Assembly: GCA_031213475.1 (NCBI GenBank)
Contig: JARUPZ010000025.1
Location: 8,380,656 to 8,444,655, forward strand
Length of the DNA: 64,000 nucleotides
Origin: Nereocystis luetkeana
Lineage: Eukaryota; Sar; Phaeophyceae; Laminariales; Laminariaceae
Direction of reading: 5' to 3'
Shown here piece by piece: positions 34,801-46,056 of this stretch; within the stretch, counting starts at the first letter, position 1; every line of letters starts with the position of its first letter. The position numbers and the translations under genes are program-made. The notes under the pieces were generated by a model. The model searched no databases. It worked only from the letters and a program-made list of their open reading frames with translations, and was not told the DNA's origin.

Positions 34801-37800
34801 ATTTAGGCACTGTGATTGGTGAAGTGTGTAACATACGCGGCTCAATCATCCTACCAAAATATAAATATTAACAACTGTTGTAGTACACGTAGAGTATTTC
34901 CCAACCGCAGCATCCCGAGCCGGCCGAGTCAACCTACACGTAGAGTATTTTCAAGGACGGCATCCAAACCACTCCAGCCAACCTAGGGTCTCACCAAGCC
35001 CAACATTCCAAGCACTGACCAGTGCCATAGGGATACGTAAAGTTAGGGTCGGAGGGTCGGCTTTAGGCGGCAAGCACCAAACCTCCGCACAGATTCACCA
35101 TCAAGATTGTGACCACGCCTCTGGCTTTGCCGTCCGGTGACCGCGAGCCGCCATCCCCTCCATCAAAACCGCTCCGTTAACCTCTGGAAACCTCATGAGA
35201 TCCGTAAAAGTGGCACGTGGTACACTTCGCCATCTGCGGAAAACGATATAGTCCCGACTACTGCGTTATGTATGTAAGCAAATGAGATTTTAACGACGAC
35301 TATTAATACGTATAGTACGCACGCCAGATTTGCATCACCTCTATTACATGGGGACCTATATGATCCATCCTCGGATTTCAGGGCTTGCGTTCGGGTGAGG
35401 GTTGCGGTTAGGCACCCCGGTCTTTTAGAGTGGTAAGCTGTGAGAGCTGCAACGACGGATTTTGACGTGATGAGACGTGTACGGCAGTACAAGGGATGGG
35501 GTTTGTTCACCTCGCAAGAAGAGCACCTGCTGCAAGTTCTCCGCTGTCGTCACGCGCTGGTGTGGGGGGGGGTTAGCTGGTGTCCTGGCGAGGGATAATG
35601 CGGGGGGGAAATGCGAAACGCAAGGCCTACAACCCTAGGATGGCTCTTCAATGCCCCCTTAGTCTCTATGTATGTAGTCGTGACGTGAATTTGAAGTCGT
35701 TGCCTCCTGTTCAAAATCAGCTACGATCGAGAGCATATTGAGGGTTTGCGCTTCTCGCAGGCGGTACGGCACCTGATTGTCGACACCCTTGAGAGAAAAA
35801 GGCCTACTGAAAAAGTGGAAACCCCCTAACAGGGTACACAATTGGCCCCATCCCTGGAGAAAACGCCTACTGAATAACGGAAACCCCAAACAGGGTGCAC
35901 ATACGGACCATCCCGGAAGAATGTTAAACGCCTTGGTTTAGGCGTCCTAGGCTTCCCTATGCAGGCGCCACCCCCCCCTTCCCACTTCTTGGCAAGCTCA
36001 TTGGTGTTAGGCAACTCGCTTTGTGAGGTTTGCCTCAGCACCAGCGTCGGGCAAGCGCGCGATCAATACCTTGATGGGGGCGTTCGGTTCGAGGTTCTGG
36101 CTTTCGGCCCGAAGACTCCTGTAATCGGCTCTAACGGCTCCGGTCTTCAGCTCTGAGACTCCGGTACGCAGTTGCCGCCCTCCCCTTCCCACTTCCTGGG
36201 AAGGATTTTGGTCTCTGGATACTAGTTTTCCGTGTTCTCCCTCAGCAGCCGTGTCCACGCAAAAGCGCGATAAATGCCTGCATGGGGCGTTCGGTTCGTG
36301 GGATCCGGCATTCGGCCCGAAGACTACTGCATTCCGTGTGCAGGCGCCAGCGTTCGGTTCTGAGACTCCGGCACCCAATGGTTGCCGTCCCCTTCCTACT
36401 CCCTGGCAACTGGTCCTCGGGAACTGGTTTTTGTGTTCCCGTGTTGGTTGTTTTGTTTTCACCAAATGTCGAGCATAGCGCAATCGGTGCGTTCGTGGGG
36501 CGTTCGGTTCGAGGACTCCTGCGCCATCGCTACCAATATTTATTGTTTTTTTTGTTTCGCCAACTGTGTTCTGTAATTCTTCTGATTGTTGTTGTTGTTG
36601 TTGTTATGTTGGCCTTTTTCATGCTGTCGTTGTGCTTTCAGAAAGCGGAGGCATTGGCCCTAGAGGCGACGAAGAAGTTCGGCGCGACTTCTCCCGAGGC
36701 TCGGCTCGCGTGGGACACCTACGAGGAGGTGGCGGCGGCGGACAACTCGATCGCCACACGGGTCACCCTCGACGAGGACTGCGACGTGAGTGTCACCTTC
36801 TTGTTATGCGTTTTGTGTTGACTATGCCACGCGTTATGACACTACGCCCAATACAGAGCAAGCACTCTACCCGACGGCAGTTGAAGACACTCTTCTTTTG
36901 ACCGAGGTTCGGGGGTTATTTTCCTTCGAACAGTTTGAGCATAAATGTTTTGTTTAACCCAGCTTCTTGAGTTTGCGAAGGGATGCGCAACAAAATGTGT
37001 CACGTACTTTTTTTCGGCCCTGCGACACAAACCATTTTTAGCGCCGCAGTCCCGTTTGGGGGACAAGCCGCTCAAATTGCAAGCAGTCCATCCCCAAAGC
37101 GGGACAGCAGTACTAAAAGGGTGTCATATGTAGAGTTATTCACGTCTTTACGGATCATGATCCGATCCGCGGGTCGTGTCGAGAAGGTTTTGGAATCTCA
37201 AGGTTCGAGGCGGGTCAGCAGGTTTCCAAGCTCTCCCTTGTCGGGTCGGGTCGGTTCGGGACACCGCTTCGACCCGACCCGACCCGACCCGACCCGACCC
37301 GACCCGACCCGACCGACCTGTTCCGCGCGAGTCGGGTCAGCAGGTTCCAAAAACTCTGTCGGGTCGGGTCGGGTCGGGTCGCCGCTTTCAACCGACGCGA
37401 CCCCGACCCGACCGACCTGCTCCACGCGGTTTTACCGGACCCGTGAAGAGCAGTCCTGATTTTTTTTGTGATGGGGATGGCCTACCGTATGATACGATAC
37501 CTACGCACAACACGCAATATAGAGAGATAGCGTACCGAACGCCTATTAATGGTAGTAATCAGGAAAGCTTGGCCAGGTTGGGTTTCTTAGTTGAAAGTGT
37601 GTTCGTTCTAAACTAAATTCAAGTGTAACGACTCCCGAATTTATCGTTCTCCTGCAAATCTATATCAGCCTGCCAATTCTTATTGCCCGTTTTCTTATTT
37701 TTGATACCTGGTAGGTTATGGTGTAGGTGTCCTGTACTGCATGTAGCACGCGGATTTCAAGCTGTTGTTTTTTCGAGAACGCGGTCTGGGTCTCATCATT

Positions 37801-40800
37801 CTCGGGGCTGTGGCCAACTGCCAGTGATGCGCGCTAGCTACTATAGCTGATTGAAATGGTATAGATTTGTATTTTTTGTGTGTTTTTGTTCTTTTTCTTG
37901 AGCAGTTCTGGATGTTGTGCGAGACGTGGAACACATAGGGCTGTTGTCGGCAGCAAACTTGAAAGAACGACTTGAAGATATTGCGGTGCTCTACGATCAC
38001 GGGAGACCCATGATGCCTTGTACCTCGTACCACAGTAGTGTCCGTTGTGTTTCTAGCGGCAGGTTAACCCTCTTTTAGTACTGCAGTCCCGTTTTGGGGG
38101 CTAACGACTCAAATTCTAAGTAGTTTGTCCCCAAGTAGTACTGCGGTCCTAGAATGTTTTTTAACGGTTTCATATCTCGGACAGATCAGATCTTCAATAG
38201 ATCATTCCCGCTTCATGATCCAGATCCTTCGGGGCAGATATACTCCTGATATGTATGAAGTGTATGATCTATTAATAGTTCATGATGCGGGGCGGGGGCT
38301 GTATAATCTGCTTGGTCTATCCGACAGGTTTCCTGGGTTGGATCTGTACTGCACAGATCCTGCACAGCATCTCATAATGGGGGGTTAGGAGCTAGATGAT
38401 CTATCTGATAGAGCAGATAGATCGCAATATACATGTTGCACGAAAAGAATCCTTCGATCGTGCGTTTGGAGGCGATAACTCACTCCTAATTCCCTCCCTG
38501 CTGCGTTACTACCCTCCTTATTTCACAGATAGACCACGCGAAGGTTTGCGAGGAGTACCAGGACCAGATGAAGGAGTTGGAGGAGATCTTGGCGGCAGGA
38601 CCCGCAGCCATGAACATCAGCGTCGAGCAGCTGGCGAAGCAGGTGCGGTTAGTTTTGGTGGAGAGGATGGATGCATGCTACGGTAGGGAGAGGTATATAG
38701 GGTTGCATATTTTCTTTTTTTCCGAGGGTTCAACATGATTTTCCTCACTTTTGAAGGGTGTTTTTTTCCTCCACTCAAGATGGAAAAAAAAAAAACACCT
38801 AAAACTTACTTTCAACATCAAAGTTACATGAACCTTCTCATAGCCTGGTTTTAGTTGTTGCCGCTAGTTTCAGTTGGTCGATCGATTGGCGCCGCAGTTC
38901 TGTCGCCTCGCTCATGCTCTAGGCTGTCGAAATACGCGCCTTCACCAATAACATGTGAGAAGAGCAGATAGTACCGCATAGCACGAAGTACATGTGAGAG
39001 GATAGTACCGCATATCACACAATATGTTTTTTGATGAGAGGATGCGAGCACCGTATACCACGTGTCGCCTCGCTCGTACTCGAGGCTGTCGACATGCGTA
39101 CATTCGTCAGCCACATGTAAGAAGAGAATAGTACCGCATAGCACCAAAAATAACCGTATATATAGCACGTAAGGTAGTAACGACACACACACTCGGCCTA
39201 TTCTCCAAGCTGATTTTATCGCGTACGGGTAGAGTGCTATCGTCCTTCGAATGGAATGGACTACGCATGTCAAACTGTCGATACTATGTTTCCAAGGCCG
39301 AGTGTTTTCGTCATCTGTGTGTTCCCCTGTTCTGAAATAATTAGCTCGGGCATGCATTCCAAGGGGTGTGTTGTCCCGCGTGTTACACCGGATGTACTTG
39401 GTACCTGGTTTCATTAGCCCTTTTAGCACCGCAGTCCCGTTTTGGGGGCAATGCAGTCAAATTCTAAGTAGTTTGTCCCCAAAACGGGACTGGGGTCCTT
39501 GAAGGGTTGGGATTTTTTTGTGGTGACAAGAAAGCTTGTAAGCACGGGTCCGCAGTGTACTTCGTATGCCTTGGAACGTCAGTAGATTGGTAAAATATGA
39601 AGAGTACGTTCTAGCTGTGGGACGACGTAGGAAGTTTTGTGGCCGTAGGGAGGCGTGTCTCGGTTCGCGGTGCTGTGCTAGACAGGCTCCGCTGACTCTT
39701 TTGGTGGCAGCAGTCGCTTTTTCTCGTTGTCGTTAGTGTGTCGGCTTTTGTCGATAGCCGTGCATGCCGATCGATAAAAAAGAAACCCCCATTCGATCCC
39801 AAACTGATTTTCGTTAGAACGGAACCAATTGATAGTAACTGGGCCCGTTTTAGGGCCGACTTTTAGGGCACATTTTAACCTAACACGCTCGAATCAAATC
39901 GTTTTTTTTTTTGTCCTTTTCAATCGAACAAACATGAGAGACACGCGTTGTGTCAATCTCAAAAGGGTTATTCACAATAAATTGCGCGGGTTGGGCCAGG
40001 AAATGTTCGGAACCTCACGGTCGGGTCGGGGCTTTTCAAATCTCACGGATCGGGTCGGGCCACCCTCACTCGACCCGGCCCGACCTGACCTGACCTGACC
40101 CCCGTGGTTTGACCCGACCCGTGAGCACCCCTGGAAAATAGTAATTCTGGAGTCACTAAATACACCGTACGAAGTTGGTGTACACCCAGTCTCAGTTACT
40201 ATTATTACGGGGAACCATAGTTAATAGGACCCATGGAATACATAAAAACCTACCTGGTATATATTTAACCATTTTTACTGACAATATTCGGTCCTGTAAC
40301 TACCAGGTATAGCCCCCCCGTAATAATACCATAGTAAGAATTCAAGCCTGGATCAAGTTGCCCACTTCTTGACCCACGGAGGGCTGCAAGTCCTGTTTAG
40401 GGTACAAGCTGCTTATATATTTTGAGTGGTTTGCCCCCCGAAATGGGACCGCAATTATAAAAGGCTCCACGGTGCCGCCGTATAGTATAGTATACCTGGT
40501 AGTATAGTATAGCACGCAAGTTAGCATCCCCCCCCTGGGGGAACTTCAGCACCGATTTTCGTCATAGCCAGGTAGGGGTCGGGGGCGTATTGATTTCGCT
40601 GCTTGCCTCACAGTGGTCGTTTGACATTGATCGCGGCTCCCTTTCCAGACGGGGCTTCATAGTAGTCGTCACCATGACATTCTTGGTAGGTACCTGGTGA
40701 CGACTTCGCTACTTTCAAAACTGTAAGAATTTTTGGACATCCCTAAAAGCCTACACACCCGGTAGACTGCGCGATCGGACTGTCACACCAGGCTTGCAAG

Positions 40801-41265
40801 GATGAGTTTTTGAGTAACCATTTTTCGATCTCACAGCTCCGGTTTTGATTTTTCTTCGTACGTAACCATGCCTTAAGGGGGGCCGGCGTACACAACGAAA
40901 ACGACTGCTTTTGGCGAGAGTCTCGTCGAGATTTTTCTGTAGACGCGCCGCCCGTCGTTTTCATTCTCCCTTCCCGTTGTCGAGACATATCGAGTTTGAA
41001 CAATCGTTCGATGGAGTTTGTTGTCTTGGGGTGTCGACAATATCATATAGGCAGCTCAGAACGTAGATGATCTGGTTATCGATATGTCCTTCACTATACT
41101 GGCGGTAGACCCTAACGTTTCTGAGGCTTCATCCCCCCCCTCTCTCTCTCTCCCTCCCTCCGTCCACCCTTCCCCTCCCTCATTGTGTCTCCTTGTCCAT
41201 TGCAGAACATGATCCTAATCGAGGAGAACAGCCGCCTGAAGGCCAGCCTTAGCACCTACAAGTAA
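31875..41265 (+). CDS. CP12: CP12-domain plastid protein (Calvin-cycle redox regulator), spliced, 4 exons
   Basis: Exons 31875-32024, 36642-36785, 38529-38642 and 41206-41265 all join in phase 0 to a 155-residue protein. Donors are gtatgt, gtgagt and gtgcgg; acceptors are tttcag, tcacag and ttgcag. Residues 1-18 form a signal peptide cut before Phe (TEA|FFMGTPLR), the heterokont plastid-import pattern, followed by a short Ser/Thr/Arg transit region. Residues 51-90 are the CP12 core: EATKKFGATSPEARLAW then DTYEEVAAADNS, with the hallmark AWD..EE. A Cys pair follows (Cys97, Cys105; seven residues between). CP12 is a small, partly disordered stromal protein that binds GAPDH and phosphoribulokinase in a redox-dependent way. 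The N-terminal Cys pair of land-plant CP12 is absent, as in many algae. The C-terminus (106-155) is Glu/Leu-rich and probably helical or coiled coil, unlike the short GAPDH-binding tail of plants. Two ATGs are adjacent at the start. A CP12-like paralogue with altered partners is possible. Confidence 0.88.
33480..33660 (-). repeat. Dispersed repeat E, reverse copy
   Basis: gtagctttgtgaccacagaa then cttgtatctcttctaggatg and gatgtcgacgggtagaaaga. Confidence 0.65.
34290..34492 (-). CDS. Unrecognised ORF start inside CP12 intron 1 (antisense)
   Basis: The - strand frame from 34492 reads MTRPMEEHEQKFVQDAGHIG and continues with FGRQAFFGENAIKTRGGRV and LKPPKRLRL, a protein-like composition. After about 60 residues it enters AT-rich repeat, so only the first part might be coding. 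No family is recognised. It is antisense to CP12 and could be a decayed gene fragment. Confidence 0.2.
35790..35935 (+). repeat. 60-bp imperfect direct repeat in CP12 intron 1
   Basis: gcctactgaaaa..ggaaaccccctaacagggtac and gcctactgaataacggaaac then cccaaacagggtgcaca. Confidence 0.75.
35975..36535 (+). repeat. Diverged tandem repeat of about 195 bp before CP12 exon 2
   Basis: Phrases ccttcccacttc.tgg, caagcgcgcgat.aat, ggggcgttcggttcg and ttcggcccgaagact recur about every 190-200 bp, nearly three units. The array ends about 100 bp before exon 2. Confidence 0.8.
37030..37122. mobile_element. Family B MITE in CP12 intron 2
   Basis: gcgccgcagtcccgtttggg and aagcgggacagcagtactaa ends. Confidence 0.8.
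37165..37455. repeat. Pentamer hairpin element in CP12 intron 2
   Basis: (ACCCG)n at 37270-37313 and (CGGGT)n at 37357-37380 in opposite sense; end accggacccgtgaagagcag. Confidence 0.8.
38064..38163. mobile_element. Family B MITE in CP12 intron 2
   Basis: ttaaccctcttttagtactg ... ctgcggtcctagaatg. Confidence 0.8.
38167..38425 (+). repeat. Family D GATC-rich element in CP12 intron 2
   Basis: Full copy ending about 100 bp before exon 3: atgatccagatccttcgggg, gtttcctgggttggatctgt, agatcctgcacagcatctca. Confidence 0.8.
38917..39145 (+). repeat. Imperfect direct repeats in CP12 intron 3
   Basis: aggctgtcga.at.cg..c.ttc, acatgtgagaagag and atagtaccgcata.cac occur two to three times. Confidence 0.75.
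39413..39508. mobile_element. Family B MITE in CP12 intron 3
   Basis: agcccttttagcaccgcagt ... acgggactggggtccttgaa. Confidence 0.85.
39985..40135. repeat. Pentamer hairpin element in CP12 intron 3
   Basis: tcacggtcgggtcggggctt then complementary cgacccggcccgacctgacc and tgacccgacccgtgagcacc. Confidence 0.8.
40203..40325. mobile_element. Family A MITE with two 7-bp insertions
   Basis: Left interior aaaaacctacctggtatata against aaaaacctatata elsewhere; right arm aactaccaggtatagcc against aactatggtcc. Each has 7 extra bp at a TA, in opposite orientations. Confidence 0.88.
40367..40466. mobile_element. Family B MITE, strongly diverged
   Basis: gggctgcaagtcctgtttag ... gaaatgggaccgcaattata. 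Confidence 0.5.
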
Positions 41266-42430
41266 CCGCCAACTTCCGTTCCTGCTTTCGACTAGGAAAG
41301 GAAAACACATCAAAAGCTGTTATCCCTCTTGAAAACTGCTACCATTTTTTGGGACATTTAGTCTACCTGGAATTAGTGTGTGACACTTTTACCTACAGTC
41401 GTGAGAGGGTCAAGGCTCGAGCATCGAATAGATGCCTTCGGCAAAAGATGGTTGCCGAATGACCGATGACACTTTTTTCAGCACAATGGAGGAAGTATTA
41501 TTTTCATTTCGCACCTCAAAAACCAGCCCCCCCCCCCCCCCCTCCCCCGGGCGGGCCAGTGGTGTTGCGGCCCGACCCTCCCATGGGTGCCAAGCGTTTC
41601 ACTTAGACCTGCTTTGGTTGCTTTGGGTGTTCCACCTCTCTCGTCTGAGATTTTTCGCTCAGGGGAGGGGGGTGGAAAGTCCGCGCCGGTCAGGACAGGG
41701 GTCTCGTGAGGCCGATGCTTTTTCATCGGCGCGTTGCACAAGATATTCAGGCGTTTTTCAAAGTATGTGGTGATGGGAGGTGGGGGGAGGGTGCAACTTG
41801 TGCCTTTCCTAAAATGGACTGGTCCACAGCTAGCTGTGTACGGTGGTGCGGATCACGTGGCACAGCATACCGGTCGGTTTTAATTTAGCTTGCGCGAGTT
41901 TTTCCCGCGACACGTACCAGGTACGAGGTAAGTTACCGGGTCCCTGGGTGGAGTAGACAGCTGAAACTTTTTGCGGAGGGGCGCGCTGGAGGGCGGCTAG
42001 GCACCAAATCAGCCAGGGGATGGATGAGTGGGTGGTCATAATTTTGCATGTGGGCGTTCCTGGGTTTATGCGCGGTGAAATTCCAGGCTAAATACGCACA
42101 CGAACACCAGACCCGTGAATAGAGAAGAGGCCCGGTGTTACGTCACTGCCGTCACGGGGCGCTTGTCATCATCCATTGTATGCAACGATGTTTTCATCAT
42201 TTCGTAAGCATTGCCTCGTACGTAGTCACTATGTACGACCTATATAGTCACTGATTGTGCGTGTGTGTTACGAGTCAGCAGAGGTCCAACTATGGCCTAG
42301 TGCTGCTCTGGTTCGTGATGCTCCAAGTGTTGGATGTACCATGCGGTTGTTGCAGATCGTGCATGCTTCATGTGTATCCGTAACTTGAGCATGTTTTCCC
42401 CGACGTACGACAAACACACCATATAGGCGG
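41266..42430. other. 3' flank of CP12; no gene seen
   Basis: C run at 41527-41543. Frame 41432-41773 reads past it and is not recognised. TACCAGGTA at 41918. Confidence 0.4.
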
Positions 42431-42432
42431 TG

Positions 42433-42543
42433 GTGTATCACGTGTATTGACATGAGAGAAACACGCCATATATCCTGTAGTGTATCACGTGTATTGACAT
42501 GAGAGAAACACGCCATATATCCTGCAGTGTATCACGTGTATTG
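42433..42543 (+). repeat. 47-bp tandem repeat, 2.4 copies
   Basis: gtgtatcacgtgtattgaca at 42433, 42480 and 42527. Confidence 0.92.
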
Positions 42544-42933
42544 GCAGATAGATGACCTGCCGGCTATTCGCTGGCTTTCTGCGTTAGGTCGTATATAGCG
42601 AGGGGTGCACTCGATTCCCAAAGTAAAGCTCTTCGAATCCTGTCCATCTCAGACATGATCACCAGCAGCGCGCCGCAGCAGTGTGTTTGTGCACGACTGG
42701 TCCTGCAAGCGATAAATAACAGCACCACCCTCGAGTCGTACCGCATTCAGAAACTGCTGTCTCGTGGGGTGTGTTCGTTGTATACACGCCAGCTCTTTAT
42801 TTGTTGCACAACCTGTCAATGGAGCGAACACTAAACTCACGCAATAACAAGACATGTACGTGCGTGGTACACATGTACTTGTTACGTATTTTCACGCCTC
42901 GCGCACATCATCGATTCCCACGTTGTGATCTCT

Positions 42934-43033
42934 AGATCTTCTAGGACCCCAATCCCGTTTTGGGGACACATCACTTGATATTTAGACTGGTTTGTCCCCA
43001 AATCGGGACTGCGGCGGTTTTAAAGTGGTTTAA
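42934..43033. mobile_element. Family B MITE
   Basis: ctaggaccccaatcccgttt ... atcgggactgcggcggtttt. Confidence 0.8.
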
Positions 43034-43044
43034 GCGGCATGTCC

Positions 43045-43372
43045 CTGATACGTGTTGCCGGTATTTATTAATAGATCATGCACGTTGCGGGTGAGAGCTA
43101 AAAAAATCCGCATGACCACGTTGGCATGAGTAACGCATGTTTCCTTGGTTGGGTCCGACTATTGATATGGAGATCATGCACAACCTCCCACCGTGGCAGG
43201 CAAGGAACTATTACGGGGGACCATAGTTAATAGGACCAAATATTGTTGGTAGAAATGGTTAAATATGTACTGGTAGGTTTTATGTATACCACAGGTCCTA
43301 TTGACTATGGTCCCCCGTAATAGATCATATATCTGTAAATAGACAGATGAATCATGATCTATCTATCCCAGG
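43045..43372 (+). repeat. Family D element split by a MITE
   Basis: gtttccttggttgggtccga, gagatcatgcacaacctccc before, and tagatcatatatctgtaaat after, the MITE at 43209-43322. Order matches 38167-38425. Confidence 0.65.
43209..43322. mobile_element. Family A MITE nested in a family D element
   Basis: Near-perfect arms with TA flanks. Interior carries a degenerate TACTGGTA at the site where others have TACCAGGTA. Confidence 0.88.
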
Positions 43373-43499
43373 TGTGGATGTGTTGGTACAAATCGCAGCG
43401 TACGGAGTAGATAGGCAAGACCATCATGGGTGAAAAAAACACACGAACTACATTCGGTACTTGGAAAAATAGGTGTGTTGACCTGTCACCATAATATAA

Positions 43500-43740
43500 A
43501 AAAAAAAAAGGATTCAATTGTTGAGAGCGCCTTGCAGCGTGGGTAGGCACAATTCGATGCGAGTCGACGAGGGAAGAAAATGCTGAAATCTTCTCGCGAT
43601 AAAAATGAAGGCACGTACCGTAGCGGGAAGGGGGGAGAAGAGCCTGCTATGTGACCCCGGATCTGAGTTACGAGTTGGAAGGAGAGAGAGAAGAAGATGT
43701 GCGAAGATAATAAATGGGATGAGAAAAAAAAAAAAAAAAA
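43500..43740 (+). mobile_element. SINE body, forward copy of an inverted pair
   Basis: gagcgccttgcagcgtgggt, aggcacaattcgatgcgagt, ttctcgcgataaaaatgaag, gaccccggatctgagttacg, aataaatgggatgagaaaaa. No tRNA head. Confidence 0.8.
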
Positions 43741-43793
43741 TGGTGTGAGACTGCTGTAGTATCGGCCTCCTCTGCCGGGCACGCGTAGGAGTT

Positions 43794-44140
43794 TTTTTTT
43801 TTTTGTTTCTCATCCCATTTATTATCTTCGCACATCTTCTTCTCTCTCTCCTTCCAACTCGTAACTCAGATCCGGGGTCACGTAACAGGCTCTTCTCCCC
43901 CCTTCCCGCTACGGTACGTGCCTTCATTTTTATCGCGAGAAGATTTCAGCCTTTTCTTCCCTCGTCGACTCGCATCGAATTGTGCCTACCCACGCTGCAA
44001 GGCGCTTTCAATAATTGAATCCTTTTTTTATTTATTTTTGTTTTTGCAAATAAAGTCAAAGTCCGACCCACCTGGGGCTCGAACCCAGGACTCAAACAAG
44101 TATAATTCGAGGTTAACCACTTAAACCACCGGGGCGTCCA
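43794..44140 (-). mobile_element. tRNA-headed SINE, full copy, reverse member of the pair
   Basis: On the - strand from 44140: gccccggtggtttaagtggt then taacctcg (A-box form TGGTTTAAGTGG), and ctgggttcgagccccaggtg (B-box form GGTTCGAGCCC with an intact T-stem). Then the body as in 43500-43740, ending atgggatgagaaac plus A-rich tail. No proper anticodon arm or acceptor stem, so not a working tRNA. Confidence 0.8.
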
Positions 44141-44686
44141 TGTATTATAGTCTACCAGGCTATATAGTTCAATCAATATGGCCCCAAATTATTTTCGCAA
44201 AGAATGCGGCATGCAGTATAATCATACTCGATTGTCACATACGTGGTATTTGATACCTGGTATCACATTATTATTATTATTAGTATTATTATGCTTGCCT
44301 TCCGACAATGTAGCGTAGATAGATGCCATTCCAATAAAATAAACCGAATTATATCATATCGAGCGGCGAACGAGGGTGAGACAGCCAGTTTTTTGTTCGG
44401 GGACTATATACCCGAGGGCTGGCGCTAGAGGCGAAAAAACGTCCCCACCAATCACAGGCCTTCGAAAAGGTCAATAATAATAGTGGTGAGGCGCTTTCAT
44501 TGGTAGATAGATGTTGGTTTTTTTAAAATCTGAACGAACCGATTTCAGGTACAAACATCTATCTGCACTCCTACAGTTTTTTCGCGCACATATTCGAAGA
44601 ATTGACTGCGTAAGGTCAACAGTAGAAAATAACGTCGAAAATCGATCCTACGCTGAAACCAAAAGGCTAAGCTCAAAGAAAGCGAC

Positions 44687-44795
44687 TATTACGGGGGACC
44701 ATAGTTAATAGGACCTATGGTATACATAAAAACCTCTATATTTAACTATTTTCACTAACAATATTTGGTCCTATTAACTATGGTCCCCCGTAATA
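44687..44795. mobile_element. Family A MITE
   Basis: tattacgggggaccatagtt and aactatggtcccccgtaata; TA flanks. Confidence 0.9.
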
Positions 44796-45261
44796 CGCAC
44801 ATTATTAATGTCTCCCGCAAGCTCAAATGCTCACGTCGTTTTTCCTCAGGGTTTGCTCTAAGGTTTTCCGTCTGCACTTTATCTCCAACCACTAATTAAT
44901 CAGCAAAAAAAACGAAAATTGACCCCGCCTCTGCTTGAAAAAAAAAAAACTTTTTGCGCCGACCGAACGTGATGAATCACGAAAAAAAGTGCAATAATCG
45001 GTATTAATAGGACGTTTTTGGCTTTGACGATGCGATGACGTGATCAGGGGGGCAGCTGAGACGTACAGTACGTAGAGACATAATTTGTCTCAAGCCCCCC
45101 ACGTCTCCCCCCGCGCGATGTGGCCGAACACCACGACCTCGCTGAAATGGATGATGGTGACTTCGAGCGCTACATACAGCAGTACAGGTGGTCGGGACCC
45201 GGTCAAAAAAAAAAAGCATTGCGGAGACATTGAACGTTGTAGCGCACCACTATAATACAAC

Positions 45262-45760
45262 ATTTTCGCCTGATTGAGAGCGTAGTATCTGATTGAGAGC
45301 GAGATTGCGCGATACGCTGTAGCCGGACTACCGCTGAGAGGTGGAGCTTGCTGTGTAGCTTGAATTGAAGGGCTAGCCCGTAGCTTCAAGCCGCTACCCT
45401 GGTCATCGTGTGGGAGTCTCTCGTTGTGGAGCTACAGCCGGGAGCAGAAGCTACAGTAGAGCCCACCGCCCGAGGCGAAACAGTTTGAGGCAGGAATAAT
45501 AGCCAATCTGAGGAAATCTAGCGACTTGTCTAGCTCCTAGCTGCAGCATCCGATGACGATGACACGCATATGCTCGCGACGCTGCTGACGAGACCTTCAA
45601 TTTGCGCCGCTTCTTGGAATAGCCCGTCCCCTACTTACCAAGAAATGGCAAGAGGCGTCTGGACCCGAAATTTCAATTTGTTTGGCTCTCGCTCTCAATC
45701 AGATACTTCGCTCTCAATCAGGCGAATATGTTGTTTCTCAATCAGGCGAATATGTTGTTT
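45262..45760. mobile_element. Inverted-repeat element of about 500 bp
   Basis: cgcctgattgagagcgtagt then atctgattgagagcgag (45268-45305) is complementary with one mismatch to 45688-45724; aacattttcgcctgattgag and caggcgaatatgttgtt extend the arms. The right arm is duplicated (tctcaatcaggcgaatatgt twice). Confidence 0.7.
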
Positions 45761-46056
45761 ATATAATATTATTAGGCGTATACCGAAGTGCGAGGCTGTC
45801 GACACCTTATTATGGTGGGATTTGCTACATTGTTGAATTGTCTCCACAAGGAAGGGTGTGTGTTTTCACATCCACATTGGAGGCGTTCTACGATGAAGGT
45901 TCACCCTAAAATTTCTGAGGTTCCTCACTTAAGAAGGAGCTCCGTACCTCAAACAGACAAATCGGAAAAATGAGAACGAAGCCTAAAATGAGAACCAAGC
46001 CGTATCTCCAGAACCATGTGGTGTATCAGAGAACCAAAATGATCCTGCGAAACCCC

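Larger units (their letters stand above)
32025..36641 (+). other. CP12 intron 1 (4.6 kb)
   Basis: GT-AG. Contains a GC-rich 400-bp patch (32160-32580) open on both strands but unrecognised, TACCAGGTACCAGGTA (32622), a partial SINE body (33151-33230), repeat E (33480-33660), a TACCTGGTA (33965), AT-rich direct repeats (34890-34950, cacgtagagtatt twice) and the tandem repeats before exon 2. Confidence 0.75.

Noticed and set aside
44060..44140. Functional tRNA gene on the - strand
   Set aside because: T-arm and promoter-box-like parts are good, but there is no clear anticodon arm or pairing acceptor stem, and it continues into a repeated SINE body.
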